DNA from: DATHZQ01 sp035458525 | GTDB lineage: Bacteria > Actinomycetota > Acidimicrobiia > Spongiisociales > UBA5794 | Length of the DNA: 64,000 bases | Direction of reading: 5' to 3' | Assembly: GCA_035458525.1 (NCBI GenBank) | Contig: DATHZQ010000040.1 | Location: 1-64,000 of the forward strand | Part shown: positions 22,964 through 31,291 of the stretch, piece after piece | How positions within the stretch are numbered: position 1 is the first letter of the stretch | How the letters are laid out: every line of letters begins with the position of its first letter | Translations under genes and position numbers: made by a program | The notes under the pieces: generated by a model | Told to the model about the DNA's origin: nothing | Seen by the model: the letters and a program-made list of their open reading frames with translations, nothing else | Databases searched by the model: none

Positions 22964-24396
22964 CCTGACTCCTCGATGGAGAGTACGGCCCCCTGCTTGC
23001 GGAGCCATGTGCGAGCATCGGCCGGCGACACGCTCCGAACTTCGCCGTCGGCCCGTGCGGCCAGTGCCGCCACCGTGCCGGCAGCATGCCCCATCGCCAT
23101 ACATTGCGCCATTGAGCGGACCGACGCTTGGGCATCGTGCTCGGCCGAGAAACAGCGGCCCGCAACGAGCACGTTGCGTCCGTCGCGGGGCACGAGCGTA
23201 CGGAGTGGGATGCCGACGGCCGCGCCTTCCGGCAGGTACTCCCAGGTGGTGCCGGTGCCGGCGCCGCCGTGGTGATCCTCGATCGGGGCTCCGCAGAGCC
23301 CGATCTGGTCGTCGAACTGGCGGGCAGCCACAACATCCTCTCGGGTCAGCCGGTAGTCGCCCCAGACCCGCCGGGTCTCACGAAGACCGATCTGGGTCGA
23401 CAGCGCCGCCAGCGATGCTCGCTCGTAACCCGGGATGCGGTCGACCAGGAATCGAACGTATTCGAGTGCCTGGCGACGGCCTTCCATCTCGGCGGAGGTG
23501 AGGACCTCGGGGTCGGTGGCGTTGCGGACCGGCTGTGCCGGTCCGTTGGCAGTTGCCTGCGGGAACTGCTGTGTGTGGGTGGGGTGTGCCGGTCCGTTGG
23601 CAGTTCCTTGCGGCGACTGCTGTGTGTGGATCGGCGTTGCGGCAACGGGTCGCAGCTGATCGATCCGGGTCATCACCGTGGCGACCATTCCGTTGACCGG
23701 AGTGATGTGATCGCTGCCCTCCCGGCGGGGGAGGTCGTAGTCGCCGGACTCTGCGGCTTGTTCCATGGCCTCGTGGAACTGGGCTTTCGACATCTGGTCA
23801 CGTCGATCGTGGTCGACGTTGACCATGCGAAACGTCGTCGTGAGCGTTTGGGCCGGCGTCACCGCTCCCGCTGCCTCGTAGCCGAAGCCGGCGTGATGGC
23901 AGACGTCGGCATCTCCCGACGCATCGATCACCACATCGGCGGCGATCTGTATGAGCCCGGCCTTGGTGGCCACGGTCAGGGTGGTGACTCGCCCGTCGAC
24001 AGCGGTCGCATCTTGGACGAACGCATGGAGCAGCACCCTGGCGCCGGACTGGACGACCAGGTGCTCCCACACCACCTTCAGATGGTCTGCCAGATAGGTG
24101 ATTCCCGTCCCTGCGCCATACGTGTTGGCCCGCTCCACGACCGGTCCGAGCCGCCGGAGTTCCGCGACCACGTCGTCGCCGATGCCGCCGACGACCTTCT
24201 GCGCACGTTGGCCGGGTGTGTAGAAGCCGTAGAACGTGTCCAGCACCGCGGTCGAGTTGCCGCCCAGGAACGGCAGCTTCTCGAGCAGCAAGACATCTGC
24301 CCCGGTGCGCGCCGCGGCGATGGCCGCCGCCGACCCGGCGGCGCCGGAGCCGACGACCACTACCTCGGCTCTGGAGGGCCCAACCGGTGTCGCCAT
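22960..24396 (-). CDS. FAD-dependent oxidoreductase with in-frame tandem-repeat insert
   Basis: This 478-aa flavoprotein has an N-terminal FAD motif (VVVVGSGAAGSAAAIAAART, about residues 11-30), LPFLGGNSTA, VIDASGDADVCHHAGFGYEA, and a C-terminal LVAGRCFSAEHDAQASVRSM block of the FAD_oxidored type. These proteins act on small metabolites; the substrate is unknown. A 34-residue low-complexity stretch of two HTQQ-type 17-aa repeats interrupts the middle (about residues 254-287), encoded by a 51-bp tandem duplication. It lies 14 nt after the epimerase gene and overlaps the next gene by 4 nt. Confidence 0.83.
   Translation of the reverse strand: MATPVGPSRAEVVVVGSGAAGSAAAIAAARTGADVLLLEKLPFLGGNSTAVLDTFYGFYTPGQRAQKVVGGIGDDVVAELRRLGPVVERANTYGAGTGITYLADHLKVVWEHLVVQSGARVLLHAFVQDATAVDGRVTTLTVATKAGLIQIAADVVIDASGDADVCHHAGFGYEAAGAVTPAQTLTTTFRMVNVDHDRRDQMSKAQFHEAMEQAAESGDYDLPRREGSDHITPVNGMVATVMTRIDQLRPVAATPIHTQQSPQGTANGPAHPTHTQQFPQATANGPAQPVRNATDPEVLTSAEMEGRRQALEYVRFLVDRIPGYERASLAALSTQIGLRETRRVWGDYRLTREDVVAARQFDDQIGLCGAPIEDHHGGAGTGTTWEYLPEGAAVGIPLRTLVPRDGRNVLVAGRCFSAEHDAQASVRSMAQCMAMGHAAGTVAALAARADGEVRSVSPADARTWLRKQGAVLSIEESG
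23534..23635. repeat. 51-bp tandem duplication inside FAD oxidoreductase
   Basis: Two 51-bp units (23534-23584 and 23585-23635) share an identical first 21 bases and differ at only a few later positions. The period is a multiple of three, so each unit adds 17 residues of the pattern HTQQxPQxTANGPAxPx. Confidence 0.88.
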
Positions 24397-24410
24397 TGCG
24401 TTCGGCCGGC

Positions 24411-25325
24411 TCAGTGGCAGTACGGGGCGAGTACGTCGCGGGCGAGGAGGAAGCCGCGCTTCACCAGCTCGTCTGTTGCTTCGAAGTCGCGGTCCTCGTG
24501 CTCGATGATGATCGGACCGTCGTAGCCGACTCGATAGAGCGACCGAAACACGATGGCCCAGTCGACATCGCCGAGACCGGGGAGCCGTGGGACCTGCCAG
24601 CCGATGCCGGACGACAGTGAGCCGTTGTCGTAGAGGCCTCCGTAGTCGATCATCACGTCCTTCGCCTGGAAGTGATAGAACCGCTCGCCGAACTCCAAGA
24701 TGGCGCTCTCGATGTCGATCATCAGCCAGATGAGGTGCGACGGGTCGAAGTTGAGGCCGATCGTCTCCCCGAACTCCTCGAACATGCGGCGCCAGATCTT
24801 CGGGTTGTACGCAACGTTGTGACCGGACGGCCACTCGTCCTTCGAGAAGATCATCGGGCAGTTCTCGATCGCCATCTTCACGCCGTTCTCCTCGGCGCAC
24901 GAGATGATCTCCGGCCACACCCGGGTCGCCTTCTCCCAGTTCTCGTCCTGGGTGAAGGCACGATCGGCGCCGACGAACGTGTTGACCACGCCGACCCCCA
25001 TCTTGCCTGCGGCCACGATCACCTTCTTGAGGTGGTCGATGACCATGCGTGCGTGCTCTCCATCGGGGTGCAGCGGATTCGGGTAGTACCCGAGTCCCGA
25101 GATCTCGAGCCCGCGTTCGTTCATCCCGGCAACGATCTCCGCGGCTCGCGCATCGGAGAGGCCATCGACATCGATGTGGCTCGTTCCGGCGTAGCGGCGG
25201 GTATCGCCGCTCGAGGCGGGCCAGCAGGCGATCTCGATAGTGGTGAATCCGGCCCCGGCGGTCCAGTCCGCGACCTCATCGAGTGGCGTCTCCGGGAATG
25301 GCGCAGTCAGCAATCCGAGCTTCAT
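24411..25325 (-). CDS. Sugar phosphate isomerase/epimerase (AP-endonuclease-2-like TIM barrel)
   Basis: This 304-aa protein starts MKLGLLTAPFPETPLDEV. The metal-binding barrel residues appear as Glu in MAIENCPM, Asp/His in GLNFDPSHLIW, His in FYHFQAKD and Glu in IIIEHEDRDFE, as in IolE/IolI/tagatose-3-epimerase-like enzymes. It probably isomerises or epimerises a keto-sugar or oxidised intermediate. It sits between the Gfo/Idh gene and the FAD oxidoreductase gene, with gaps of 13 and 14 nt. The Gfo/Idh plus TIM-barrel pairing is typical of inositol and rare-sugar catabolism. Confidence 0.88.
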   Translation of the reverse strand: MKLGLLTAPFPETPLDEVADWTAGAGFTTIEIACWPASSGDTRRYAGTSHIDVDGLSDARAAEIVAGMNERGLEISGLGYYPNPLHPDGEHARMVIDHLKKVIVAAGKMGVGVVNTFVGADRAFTQDENWEKATRVWPEIISCAEENGVKMAIENCPMIFSKDEWPSGHNVAYNPKIWRRMFEEFGETIGLNFDPSHLIWLMIDIESAILEFGERFYHFQAKDVMIDYGGLYDNGSLSSGIGWQVPRLPGLGDVDWAIVFRSLYRVGYDGPIIIEHEDRDFEATDELVKRGFLLARDVLAPYCH

Positions 25326-25338
25326 GCCGCTCTCCTCC

Positions 25339-26493
25339 TCATCTCTCGACTCGTACCCAGCGTTGTTCTTCCGAGCTCCGCGCCACCGCCTCAGTGACGA
25401 GCAGCGCATCGTGGCCGTCCGCGAATGTGGGGTAGGTTGGCGCCGCCGACGGTCCACCCCGAGCCACGTCGGCGTAGACCTGGCCGAAGAGAGCCCGGAA
25501 CGTGTCCGGATAGCCTTCGACGTGCCCACCGGGATAGCCGATCAGTCGCGCCGCTTCGGGTGCTGCCAGCGACGGGTCTCGCTGCAACACCTCGTTGGCC
25601 CGGCCCCGGTGGCCGATCCACAGGTGGTCGGGAGTCTCCGAGTACCACGACACCGCGGATGACGTGCCGTCGACTTCGATCGACACCGAGTTCTTTCGCC
25701 CGGCCGAAACCTGGGAGATGGTTGCGATGCCCCTTGCGCCGTTGTCGAACCGCAGCAGGATGCCGGCAGCGTCGTCGGACGACATGGTCTCCTCGACGAG
25801 TTCGGCGTTCTCGTCAACGGTCGCGAAGGTCTCCACCGGACCAGGCGGGTGGGTCCGGGTGGTCACGAAGGTGTGCAGGTCGGCCATCACCTCGACCACG
25901 TTTGCCCCGGTGATGTAGCGGGCGAGGTCGAGCCAGTGCGAGCCGATGTCGGCGACGGCCCGCAAGCCTCCTGCCTTGTCCGGCTCGAGCCGCCAGTTCC
26001 AGTCCGTCTCGAGCAGGAGCCAGTCCTGCAAGTAGCTGCCTGAGATCAGCCGGGGTGCGCCGATCTCGCCGGAGTCGACCAACGCTCTGGCCTGGTGACA
26101 GTTGGGGTAGAACCGGATGTTGAAGCACACGGCGTTGATGAGACCCGACGCCTCGGCGCGGGCGACCAGGTCGGCCGTGTCCTCCGAGGTCAACGCAAGC
26201 GGCTTCTCGCAAACGACGTGCTTACCGGCATCGAGCACGATCCGCACCTGATCGGCATGTGCATGGTTGGGGCTGGCGATGTGGATGATGTCGATGTCGG
26301 GATCGGCGGCGAGGGCCTCGACGCTGTCGTACACCTTCGGGAGGTTTGCGGCTTCGGCCTTGGCTGCGGCGCGCTCGGGTGTCGAACCGACCACGCCGAC
26401 GACGTCCACGCCGAGCCGGCGCAACGCCTCCACGTGGGCAACGCCGATGAAACCGACGCCGACGACGCCCGCCTTGATCTCGCTCAGACGCAT
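25339..26493 (-). CDS. Gfo/Idh/MocA family oxidoreductase
   Basis: This 384-aa dehydrogenase starts MRLSEIKAGVVGVGFIGVAH. It has the Rossmann glycines near residues 10-15, an intact CEKPLALT motif (about 95-102) with the catalytic Lys, and DIGSHWLDLARYITG (about 178-192). It is the second Gfo/Idh/MocA enzyme of the locus and, unlike the one at 15857, keeps the canonical EKP. It follows the ABC permease genes by 13 nt, so oxidation of the imported substrate is a plausible early step. Confidence 0.88.
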   Translation of the reverse strand: MRLSEIKAGVVGVGFIGVAHVEALRRLGVDVVGVVGSTPERAAAKAEAANLPKVYDSVEALAADPDIDIIHIASPNHAHADQVRIVLDAGKHVVCEKPLALTSEDTADLVARAEASGLINAVCFNIRFYPNCHQARALVDSGEIGAPRLISGSYLQDWLLLETDWNWRLEPDKAGGLRAVADIGSHWLDLARYITGANVVEVMADLHTFVTTRTHPPGPVETFATVDENAELVEETMSSDDAAGILLRFDNGARGIATISQVSAGRKNSVSIEVDGTSSAVSWYSETPDHLWIGHRGRANEVLQRDPSLAAPEAARLIGYPGGHVEGYPDTFRALFGQVYADVARGGPSAAPTYPTFADGHDALLVTEAVARSSEEQRWVRVER

Positions 26494-26506
26494 GGTGCTT
26501 CCCTTC

Positions 26507-27511
26507 TCATTGAGCCGCTGCGATGCGTGTGTACAGCCACGACAGGCCGATGACGATGCTGCCGTACAGCATTTGCTGGATTGCCTGGCCGACACCGAGG
26601 AACGTCAACATGGATTGCAGGACGCCGAGGATCAGGGCGCCGAGGATCGTGCCGCTGTAGGTGCCGGTGCCGCCGAAGATCGACGTGCCGCCGATCACCG
26701 CCGCTGCCACGGATGGCAGCAAGAAGACGTTGGCGAGTTGGAGATCCACCGCGCCGACCCGGCCGCCGAGCAGGAGTCCGGCGATGGCGGCGAAGAGGCC
26801 GGCGATCATGTACACGACAATGAGGACTTGCCACGAGCGCGTGCCGGAAAGCCTGGTCGCAATGGCGTTGTCGCCCAACGCGTAGAGGTTTCGCCCGAAC
26901 CCCGAGTAGCGCAGCATGTAGATCACCAGCACCGACAGCACCGCCCAGACCACCACCGCCCATGGGACGGTCCGTCCCCAGAACGAGCCGCCGCCGAGGG
27001 TCCGGATGAAGTCGCCCATTCGGGTGGATCCAGAGAAGATCGTCTGCGCCCAGGAGGTGAAGAGACCGAGCAGGATGGCGGACATCGCCAGCGTCATGAT
27101 CAGCGGGTTGACGCGGAAGACACCGACACCGATTCCGTTGGCGGCACCCGACAGCACGCCGACGAGCAGCCCGCCGCCAATGGCGATGACGGCGCCCTCG
27201 GGGGATTGGTTGGCGGCGACATAAGCGGCGCCGGTGGCGATCATCGCCGCAGAGAGGTCGATCCCTCCCGTGAGCATGAGGATCGTCTGCGCCGCCGCCA
27301 GCACGCCGATCGGAACGGCGAAGAGCACGGAGTTGCGGACGCCGGTCACGCTCAGGTAGTTCGGTTGGATGGCGCCGGTGACGAGGATCAGCGTGACGAG
27401 CACGGCGACGAGCACCAAGTGTGGATGGGTTGCCAGATACCGCCCGAACCGGCGCAGCCGAGGCGGGGCGCCGTCATCGGTGGAGGGGGCCCGAGTCGTC
27501 CTGGTGCTCAT
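26507..27511 (-). CDS. Sugar ABC transporter permease (RbsC/BPD_transp_2 type)
   Basis: This 334-aa membrane protein has about eight to ten hydrophobic segments. It contains the signature MLTGGIDLSAAMIAT (about residues 78-92), the EAA-like region GRNLYALGDNAIATRLSG and the late LPSVAAAVIGGTSIFGG typical of ribose/xylose-type permeases. It forms the channel with the preceding permease and the RbsA-type ATPase. The ATG overlaps the stop of the upstream permease by 4 nt, so equal expression is expected. Confidence 0.9.
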   Translation of the reverse strand: MSTRTTRAPSTDDGAPPRLRRFGRYLATHPHLVLVAVLVTLILVTGAIQPNYLSVTGVRNSVLFAVPIGVLAAAQTILMLTGGIDLSAAMIATGAAYVAANQSPEGAVIAIGGGLLVGVLSGAANGIGVGVFRVNPLIMTLAMSAILLGLFTSWAQTIFSGSTRMGDFIRTLGGGSFWGRTVPWAVVVWAVLSVLVIYMLRYSGFGRNLYALGDNAIATRLSGTRSWQVLIVVYMIAGLFAAIAGLLLGGRVGAVDLQLANVFLLPSVAAAVIGGTSIFGGTGTYSGTILGALILGVLQSMLTFLGVGQAIQQMLYGSIVIGLSWLYTRIAAAQ

Positions 27512-28521
27512 GAGCGCCGTTGCCTCCGCCACTCGAGCAGGCCCGTCACCATCATCACGATGACGATGAGGAGCCCTTGGATGATCTGGGCGCGATTCGG
27601 GTCGACGCCCATGGCGCTGAGGATCGGATTGAGGAAGAACAGGATCAGCCCGGCCGGCACGACGGCGATCACCGAGCCGATGCCTCCGGTCAGCGCGACT
27701 CCGCCGAGCACGATCGCGGCGACGGAGTTCAGCGTGAGGTTGCCGCCGAAAGTGGTTGCATTGCCGCGGCCGGCGATTGCCGTGGTCGCCAAGCCGGCCA
27801 ACGCCGCAAACGATCCGCCGACGGCGTACGAGAGGATCTTGACTCGGGCGGCGCGGATTCCGGACAAGTAGGCCGCGGTCGTGTCGCTGCCCACCGCGTA
27901 GAGCGAAAGGCCGCGTCGCGTCCTGCCCAACCACCACGCCACGGCGAGGATGGCGATGCTGATCATTGCGATCGCGGGCCACGGGTTGGCGCCGATGCCG
28001 GTGTTCGACCCGGTGAACAGGTACCGGTATCCCTCGCTGGTGCCCCCACCCGGGTTCGGTAGCACCCACAGCGCCATGCCCTGGAAGACATAGAGGGAGC
28101 CGAGGGTCACGACGATGTCCGGCACCTGCGACACGGTGATGATCCAGCCGACGATCGAGTTGAGCACCGCCGCGGCCAACAGGATCCCTATGCCGATGAG
28201 GATGGTGGCCGCAAACGGCTGCCCTTCCATCAGCCGTGCTGCCGTGACGCTGGTGAGCACCAGCATGGAGCCCACGCCGAGGTCGATTCCTCCGGCGATC
28301 ACGATCACGGCCTGCGCCGCGGCGAGGAAGACGAACGGCGACCCGTTGTTGACGATCGAGGCGACCTGGAACGAGCCGAAGCTCGGAATCAGCGTCGAGT
28401 AGTAGGCGATGAGCGCAAGGAACAGGATCCAGATCCCGGTGGTCCAGCCGTGGCGGCGGACCCAGCGGCGCCACGGTCGGCGGGATCCGGCGGCGATGGC
28501 CGAGGGCGTGGTTGCCGTCAT
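27508..28521 (-). CDS. Sugar ABC transporter permease (RbsC/BPD_transp_2 type)
   Basis: This 337-aa membrane protein starts MTATTPSAIAAGSRRPWRRW with a basic cytoplasmic N-terminus. The signature VIVIAGGIDLGVGSMLVLTS (about residues 76-95) and SVAAIVLGGVALTGGIGSV (about 255-273) mark the ribose-type permease family. Two different permeases imply a heterodimeric channel. It overlaps the ATPase gene and the second permease gene by 4 nt each. Confidence 0.9.
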   Translation of the reverse strand: MTATTPSAIAAGSRRPWRRWVRRHGWTTGIWILFLALIAYYSTLIPSFGSFQVASIVNNGSPFVFLAAAQAVIVIAGGIDLGVGSMLVLTSVTAARLMEGQPFAATILIGIGILLAAAVLNSIVGWIITVSQVPDIVVTLGSLYVFQGMALWVLPNPGGGTSEGYRYLFTGSNTGIGANPWPAIAMISIAILAVAWWLGRTRRGLSLYAVGSDTTAAYLSGIRAARVKILSYAVGGSFAALAGLATTAIAGRGNATTFGGNLTLNSVAAIVLGGVALTGGIGSVIAVVPAGLILFFLNPILSAMGVDPNRAQIIQGLLIVIVMMVTGLLEWRRQRRS

Positions 28522-30017
28522 GCCGGCGCCTCCTCGAGCCCGTGCGCCGCGGAGAGGAGCATCTCCTCGGTGGCCGTCCGCGCATCCTGCTCGCTGACGA
28601 CTCGGCCCGAATACATCACGAGCACTCGGTCGCACACGAGGGGGATCTCACGGAGCTCGCTGGTGTAGAGCAGCACGGCGGCGCCGTCGGCGGCGAGCTC
28701 GCGCAACAGGTCGTAGATCTGGGCCTTGGTTTGGATATCGATTCCGCGGGTGGGGTCGAAGCACAGCAGGGTGTCGAAGCCGGCAGCCAGCCAGCGCCCG
28801 ATCGTCACCTTCTGCTGATTGCCACCCGAGAGTCGCTGCACCTGCTCGGCGGCCCGGATGTCGATGTCGAGCCGTTCGACGGCCCGCGACACCCGCTCCT
28901 CCTCGTCGCGGGCGAGGGTGAACCAGCGGCTGATGCGGTTGTAGAGCGGCGTCGACAAGTTCTCGCGCACGGAACGCTGTGGGAGCAGTGCGTGTTGCCG
29001 TTCCGCCGGCACGAGGACCACGCCTTGGCGAATCGCATCGAAAGGGGAGCGGGCGGTGAGCGGTTTCCCGTTGACGACGAGCTCGCCACTCGTGGGCCGG
29101 TGGTCGCCGGACAGCATCTGGAACAGCTCGTCCTGACCCTGGCCCTCGAGTGCGGTCAGTCCGAGGATCTCGCCGGCCCGCAATGCGAAAGAGACGCCGT
29201 TCACCTTGTCGCGAAGCCTGAGGTCCCGGGCTTCGAGCACGATCGGCCGTTCGCCGTTGCCGATGGTGCGCCCGGTGCGGGCGGTGGCATCCTCGCCCGT
29301 TGCGGCCTCTGCCAGCTCCTCGCCGAGCATCGCCCTGACGAGCTCGGTCTCGGCGACGCCCTCGAGGTCGAGCTCCGCGACGTTGGTGCCGTTGCGCAGG
29401 ATGGTGGCCCGGTCACTCATCTCGAGTACCTCGCCGAGACGGTGCGTGATGAACAAGACCGAGCGGCCTCGTTCCTTCCATTCGCGCATCAGGTCGAAGA
29501 CGAAGGTGGTCTGGTCGGTGGTCAGCGCGGCGGTGATCTCGTCGAGCATGAGCAGCTGTGGATCTTTGGCGAGGGCTCGGGCCAGGTCCAGCAGGCGCAG
29601 CATTGCCAGTGGGACGTCGCGTACCTGGAGATCGAGGTCGATCGAATCGAGCTGCATCCGCTCCAGCCAGGGCATCACGGCGCCGACGTCGAGATTGCTG
29701 ATGCGCAAGTTCTGCTCGAGCGAGAGGTCGCGGATCAGCGCCGGATCCTGAAACACGGTGGCGATGCCTGCGGCGACCGAGTCGGCGGGCTTGCGAAGCC
29801 TCGCCGGTGCCCCGTTGACGGCGATCGTCCCGGCGTCCGCACCGAAGACTGCGGAGAGGATCTTGACGAGGGTGCTCTTCCCGGCGCCGTTGGCGCCGAG
29901 GAGCGCGTGAATCTCGCCGGGAGCCACGGTGAGGTCGGCAGACCGCAGCGCCACCACGGGGCCATAGCGCTTGGCGATGCCTCGCGCCGCCAGCAGCGCC
30001 TGCGTCGATTCGCTCAC
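28518..30017 (-). CDS. Sugar ABC transporter ATP-binding protein (RbsA/MglA type)
   Basis: This 499-aa protein has two fused nucleotide-binding domains. The first has Walker A GANGAGKST (about residues 36-44) and Walker B LLMLDEITAAL. The second has a signature LSGGNQQKVTIGRW and LLCFDPTRGID. The second Walker A is replaced by GLTALEGQGQDE, which is normal for the degenerate second site of RbsA/MglA-type ATPases. It energises import by the two permeases. A strong hairpin separates it from the binding-protein gene. Confidence 0.93.
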   Translation of the reverse strand: MSESTQALLAARGIAKRYGPVVALRSADLTVAPGEIHALLGANGAGKSTLVKILSAVFGADAGTIAVNGAPARLRKPADSVAAGIATVFQDPALIRDLSLEQNLRISNLDVGAVMPWLERMQLDSIDLDLQVRDVPLAMLRLLDLARALAKDPQLLMLDEITAALTTDQTTFVFDLMREWKERGRSVLFITHRLGEVLEMSDRATILRNGTNVAELDLEGVAETELVRAMLGEELAEAATGEDATARTGRTIGNGERPIVLEARDLRLRDKVNGVSFALRAGEILGLTALEGQGQDELFQMLSGDHRPTSGELVVNGKPLTARSPFDAIRQGVVLVPAERQHALLPQRSVRENLSTPLYNRISRWFTLARDEEERVSRAVERLDIDIRAAEQVQRLSGGNQQKVTIGRWLAAGFDTLLCFDPTRGIDIQTKAQIYDLLRELAADGAAVLLYTSELREIPLVCDRVLVMYSGRVVSEQDARTATEEMLLSAAHGLEEAPA

Positions 30018-30044
30018 ATCGTGATCCTCAAGTCGGGCGAAAGT

Positions 30045-30072
30045 GTGCCGGGCCCCGACGGGGGCCCGGCAC
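30045..30072 (-). promoter_or_regulatory. Intercistronic stem-loop between binding-protein and ATPase genes
   Basis: A perfect 12-bp stem (30045-30056 with 30061-30072) has a 4-nt loop and lies in the 71-nt gap. Hairpins at this place in binding-protein-dependent transporter operons are known to stabilise the upstream binding-protein mRNA and lower downstream expression. There is no T-run, so it is probably not a full terminator. Confidence 0.65.
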
Positions 30073-30088
30073 GACTCTCAGGTTGGTG

Positions 30089-31189
30089 TCACTCGCCGGG
30101 TCCCTTGCAGGCGACGACCATGTCGGCGGTGTAGCTGACGTACGGCTCGATCTCCATGTAGGAAGACCATCCTGCGGTCAGCCCGTCGACGTACACGGCC
30201 TCCAGGTCGCCTTGCTCGCTGAGCACCACGGGCGTCAGCAGCGTCTGCTGCGAGACGTCCTTGCCTTCGAGAATGTCGAGGGCGACTGCCGCACCGACGC
30301 CGCCGACCGATGGCGGGTTGCTGACTGCGGCTCCGGTGAGACCTTCGCCTCCGAGTTCGATCAGCTGTGCAACGAACTCGTTGTTGTCCGCACCCACGAC
30401 GGGCACGTAGTCGACACCGGCGACCGAGAACTGCTCGACCACCGTGTAGTCGATGCCAGACGTCCAAATACCGTCCAGCTCCTGAGTGGTGAGGATCTCG
30501 AGCGCTTGCTGCGCACCGACGCTGGGATCCCAGCCGGTCCAGTCCTCGTATACGACCTCGATCCCCGGATAGTCCACCAGTGCGGCCTGGAAGCCGTCGT
30601 CGCGATCGGTGTCGGCCGGGTGGCCTTGGAGCCCACGCATGTAGGCGACCTTGCCTTCGCCGCCGAGCGACTCGAACAGCCAGCGGGCGCCGACCTCGCC
30701 GTACTGGACCTGATTGTTGGACACGAAATACGCCGACTCCGCGGTGACGGGGGCGTCGATGGCGATCACAGGGATGCCTTGTGCTGCTGCTTCTTCGATC
30801 ACGTCGTCGAGCGCCGAGCGGTCGGCCGGGTTCACCAGGATCGCATCGACGCCCTGCGAGATGAGTGTCTGGATCTGGGCGACCTGCCCGGCGACGTCCG
30901 TATTGGCGTTCTGCAACACGACCTCGTCCACGTTGCCGCGGGCCAACGCCTCGGCCTTGATGGCGCAGATCATCTGCTCACGCCAGGCGTTGCCGACGAG
31001 CGTGTTGGACACACCGAGCGTGAACGTCTCATCGGCCATCGCTTCGGTGGTTTCGGTCGTGTCGTCGCCGCCCGCAGCGGCGGTCGTGTCGGCGTCGGCG
31101 TCATCGTCATCCCCGCCGCATGCGGCGACGACGAGCGCAAGCGCCATGAACAAAGCTGCGAGACGCAGCCATGCGTTCTTACGCGTCAT
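30089..31189 (-). CDS. Sugar-binding lipoprotein of ABC transporter (Peripla_BP_4 type)
   Basis: This 366-aa protein has a lipoprotein signal (basic MTRKNAWLR, hydrophobic core, lipobox VVAAC with Cys at residue 24). An Asp/Thr-rich linker follows (about 26-50), then a type-1 periplasmic-binding fold with VSNTLVGNAWREQMI, DAILVNPADRSALDDVI and GIPVIAIDAP. It captures the substrate outside the cell for the RbsA/RbsC-type transporter. AGGAGG lies 8 nt before the ATG, the strongest ribosome-binding site of the operon, consistent with high demand for the binding protein. Confidence 0.92.
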   Translation of the reverse strand: MTRKNAWLRLAALFMALALVVAACGGDDDDADADTTAAAGGDDTTETTEAMADETFTLGVSNTLVGNAWREQMICAIKAEALARGNVDEVVLQNANTDVAGQVAQIQTLISQGVDAILVNPADRSALDDVIEEAAAQGIPVIAIDAPVTAESAYFVSNNQVQYGEVGARWLFESLGGEGKVAYMRGLQGHPADTDRDDGFQAALVDYPGIEVVYEDWTGWDPSVGAQQALEILTTQELDGIWTSGIDYTVVEQFSVAGVDYVPVVGADNNEFVAQLIELGGEGLTGAAVSNPPSVGGVGAAVALDILEGKDVSQQTLLTPVVLSEQGDLEAVYVDGLTAGWSSYMEIEPYVSYTADMVVACKGPGE

Positions 31190-31291
31190 TGCGGATTCCT
31201 CCTCCGTCTTCCTTCTCTCTTTGCCTTTCCCACCGCCCCGACCGCCCTCGGCGATCGAAGCGGAATCCTCTGTGCCGTACGCGAGCGCGCT

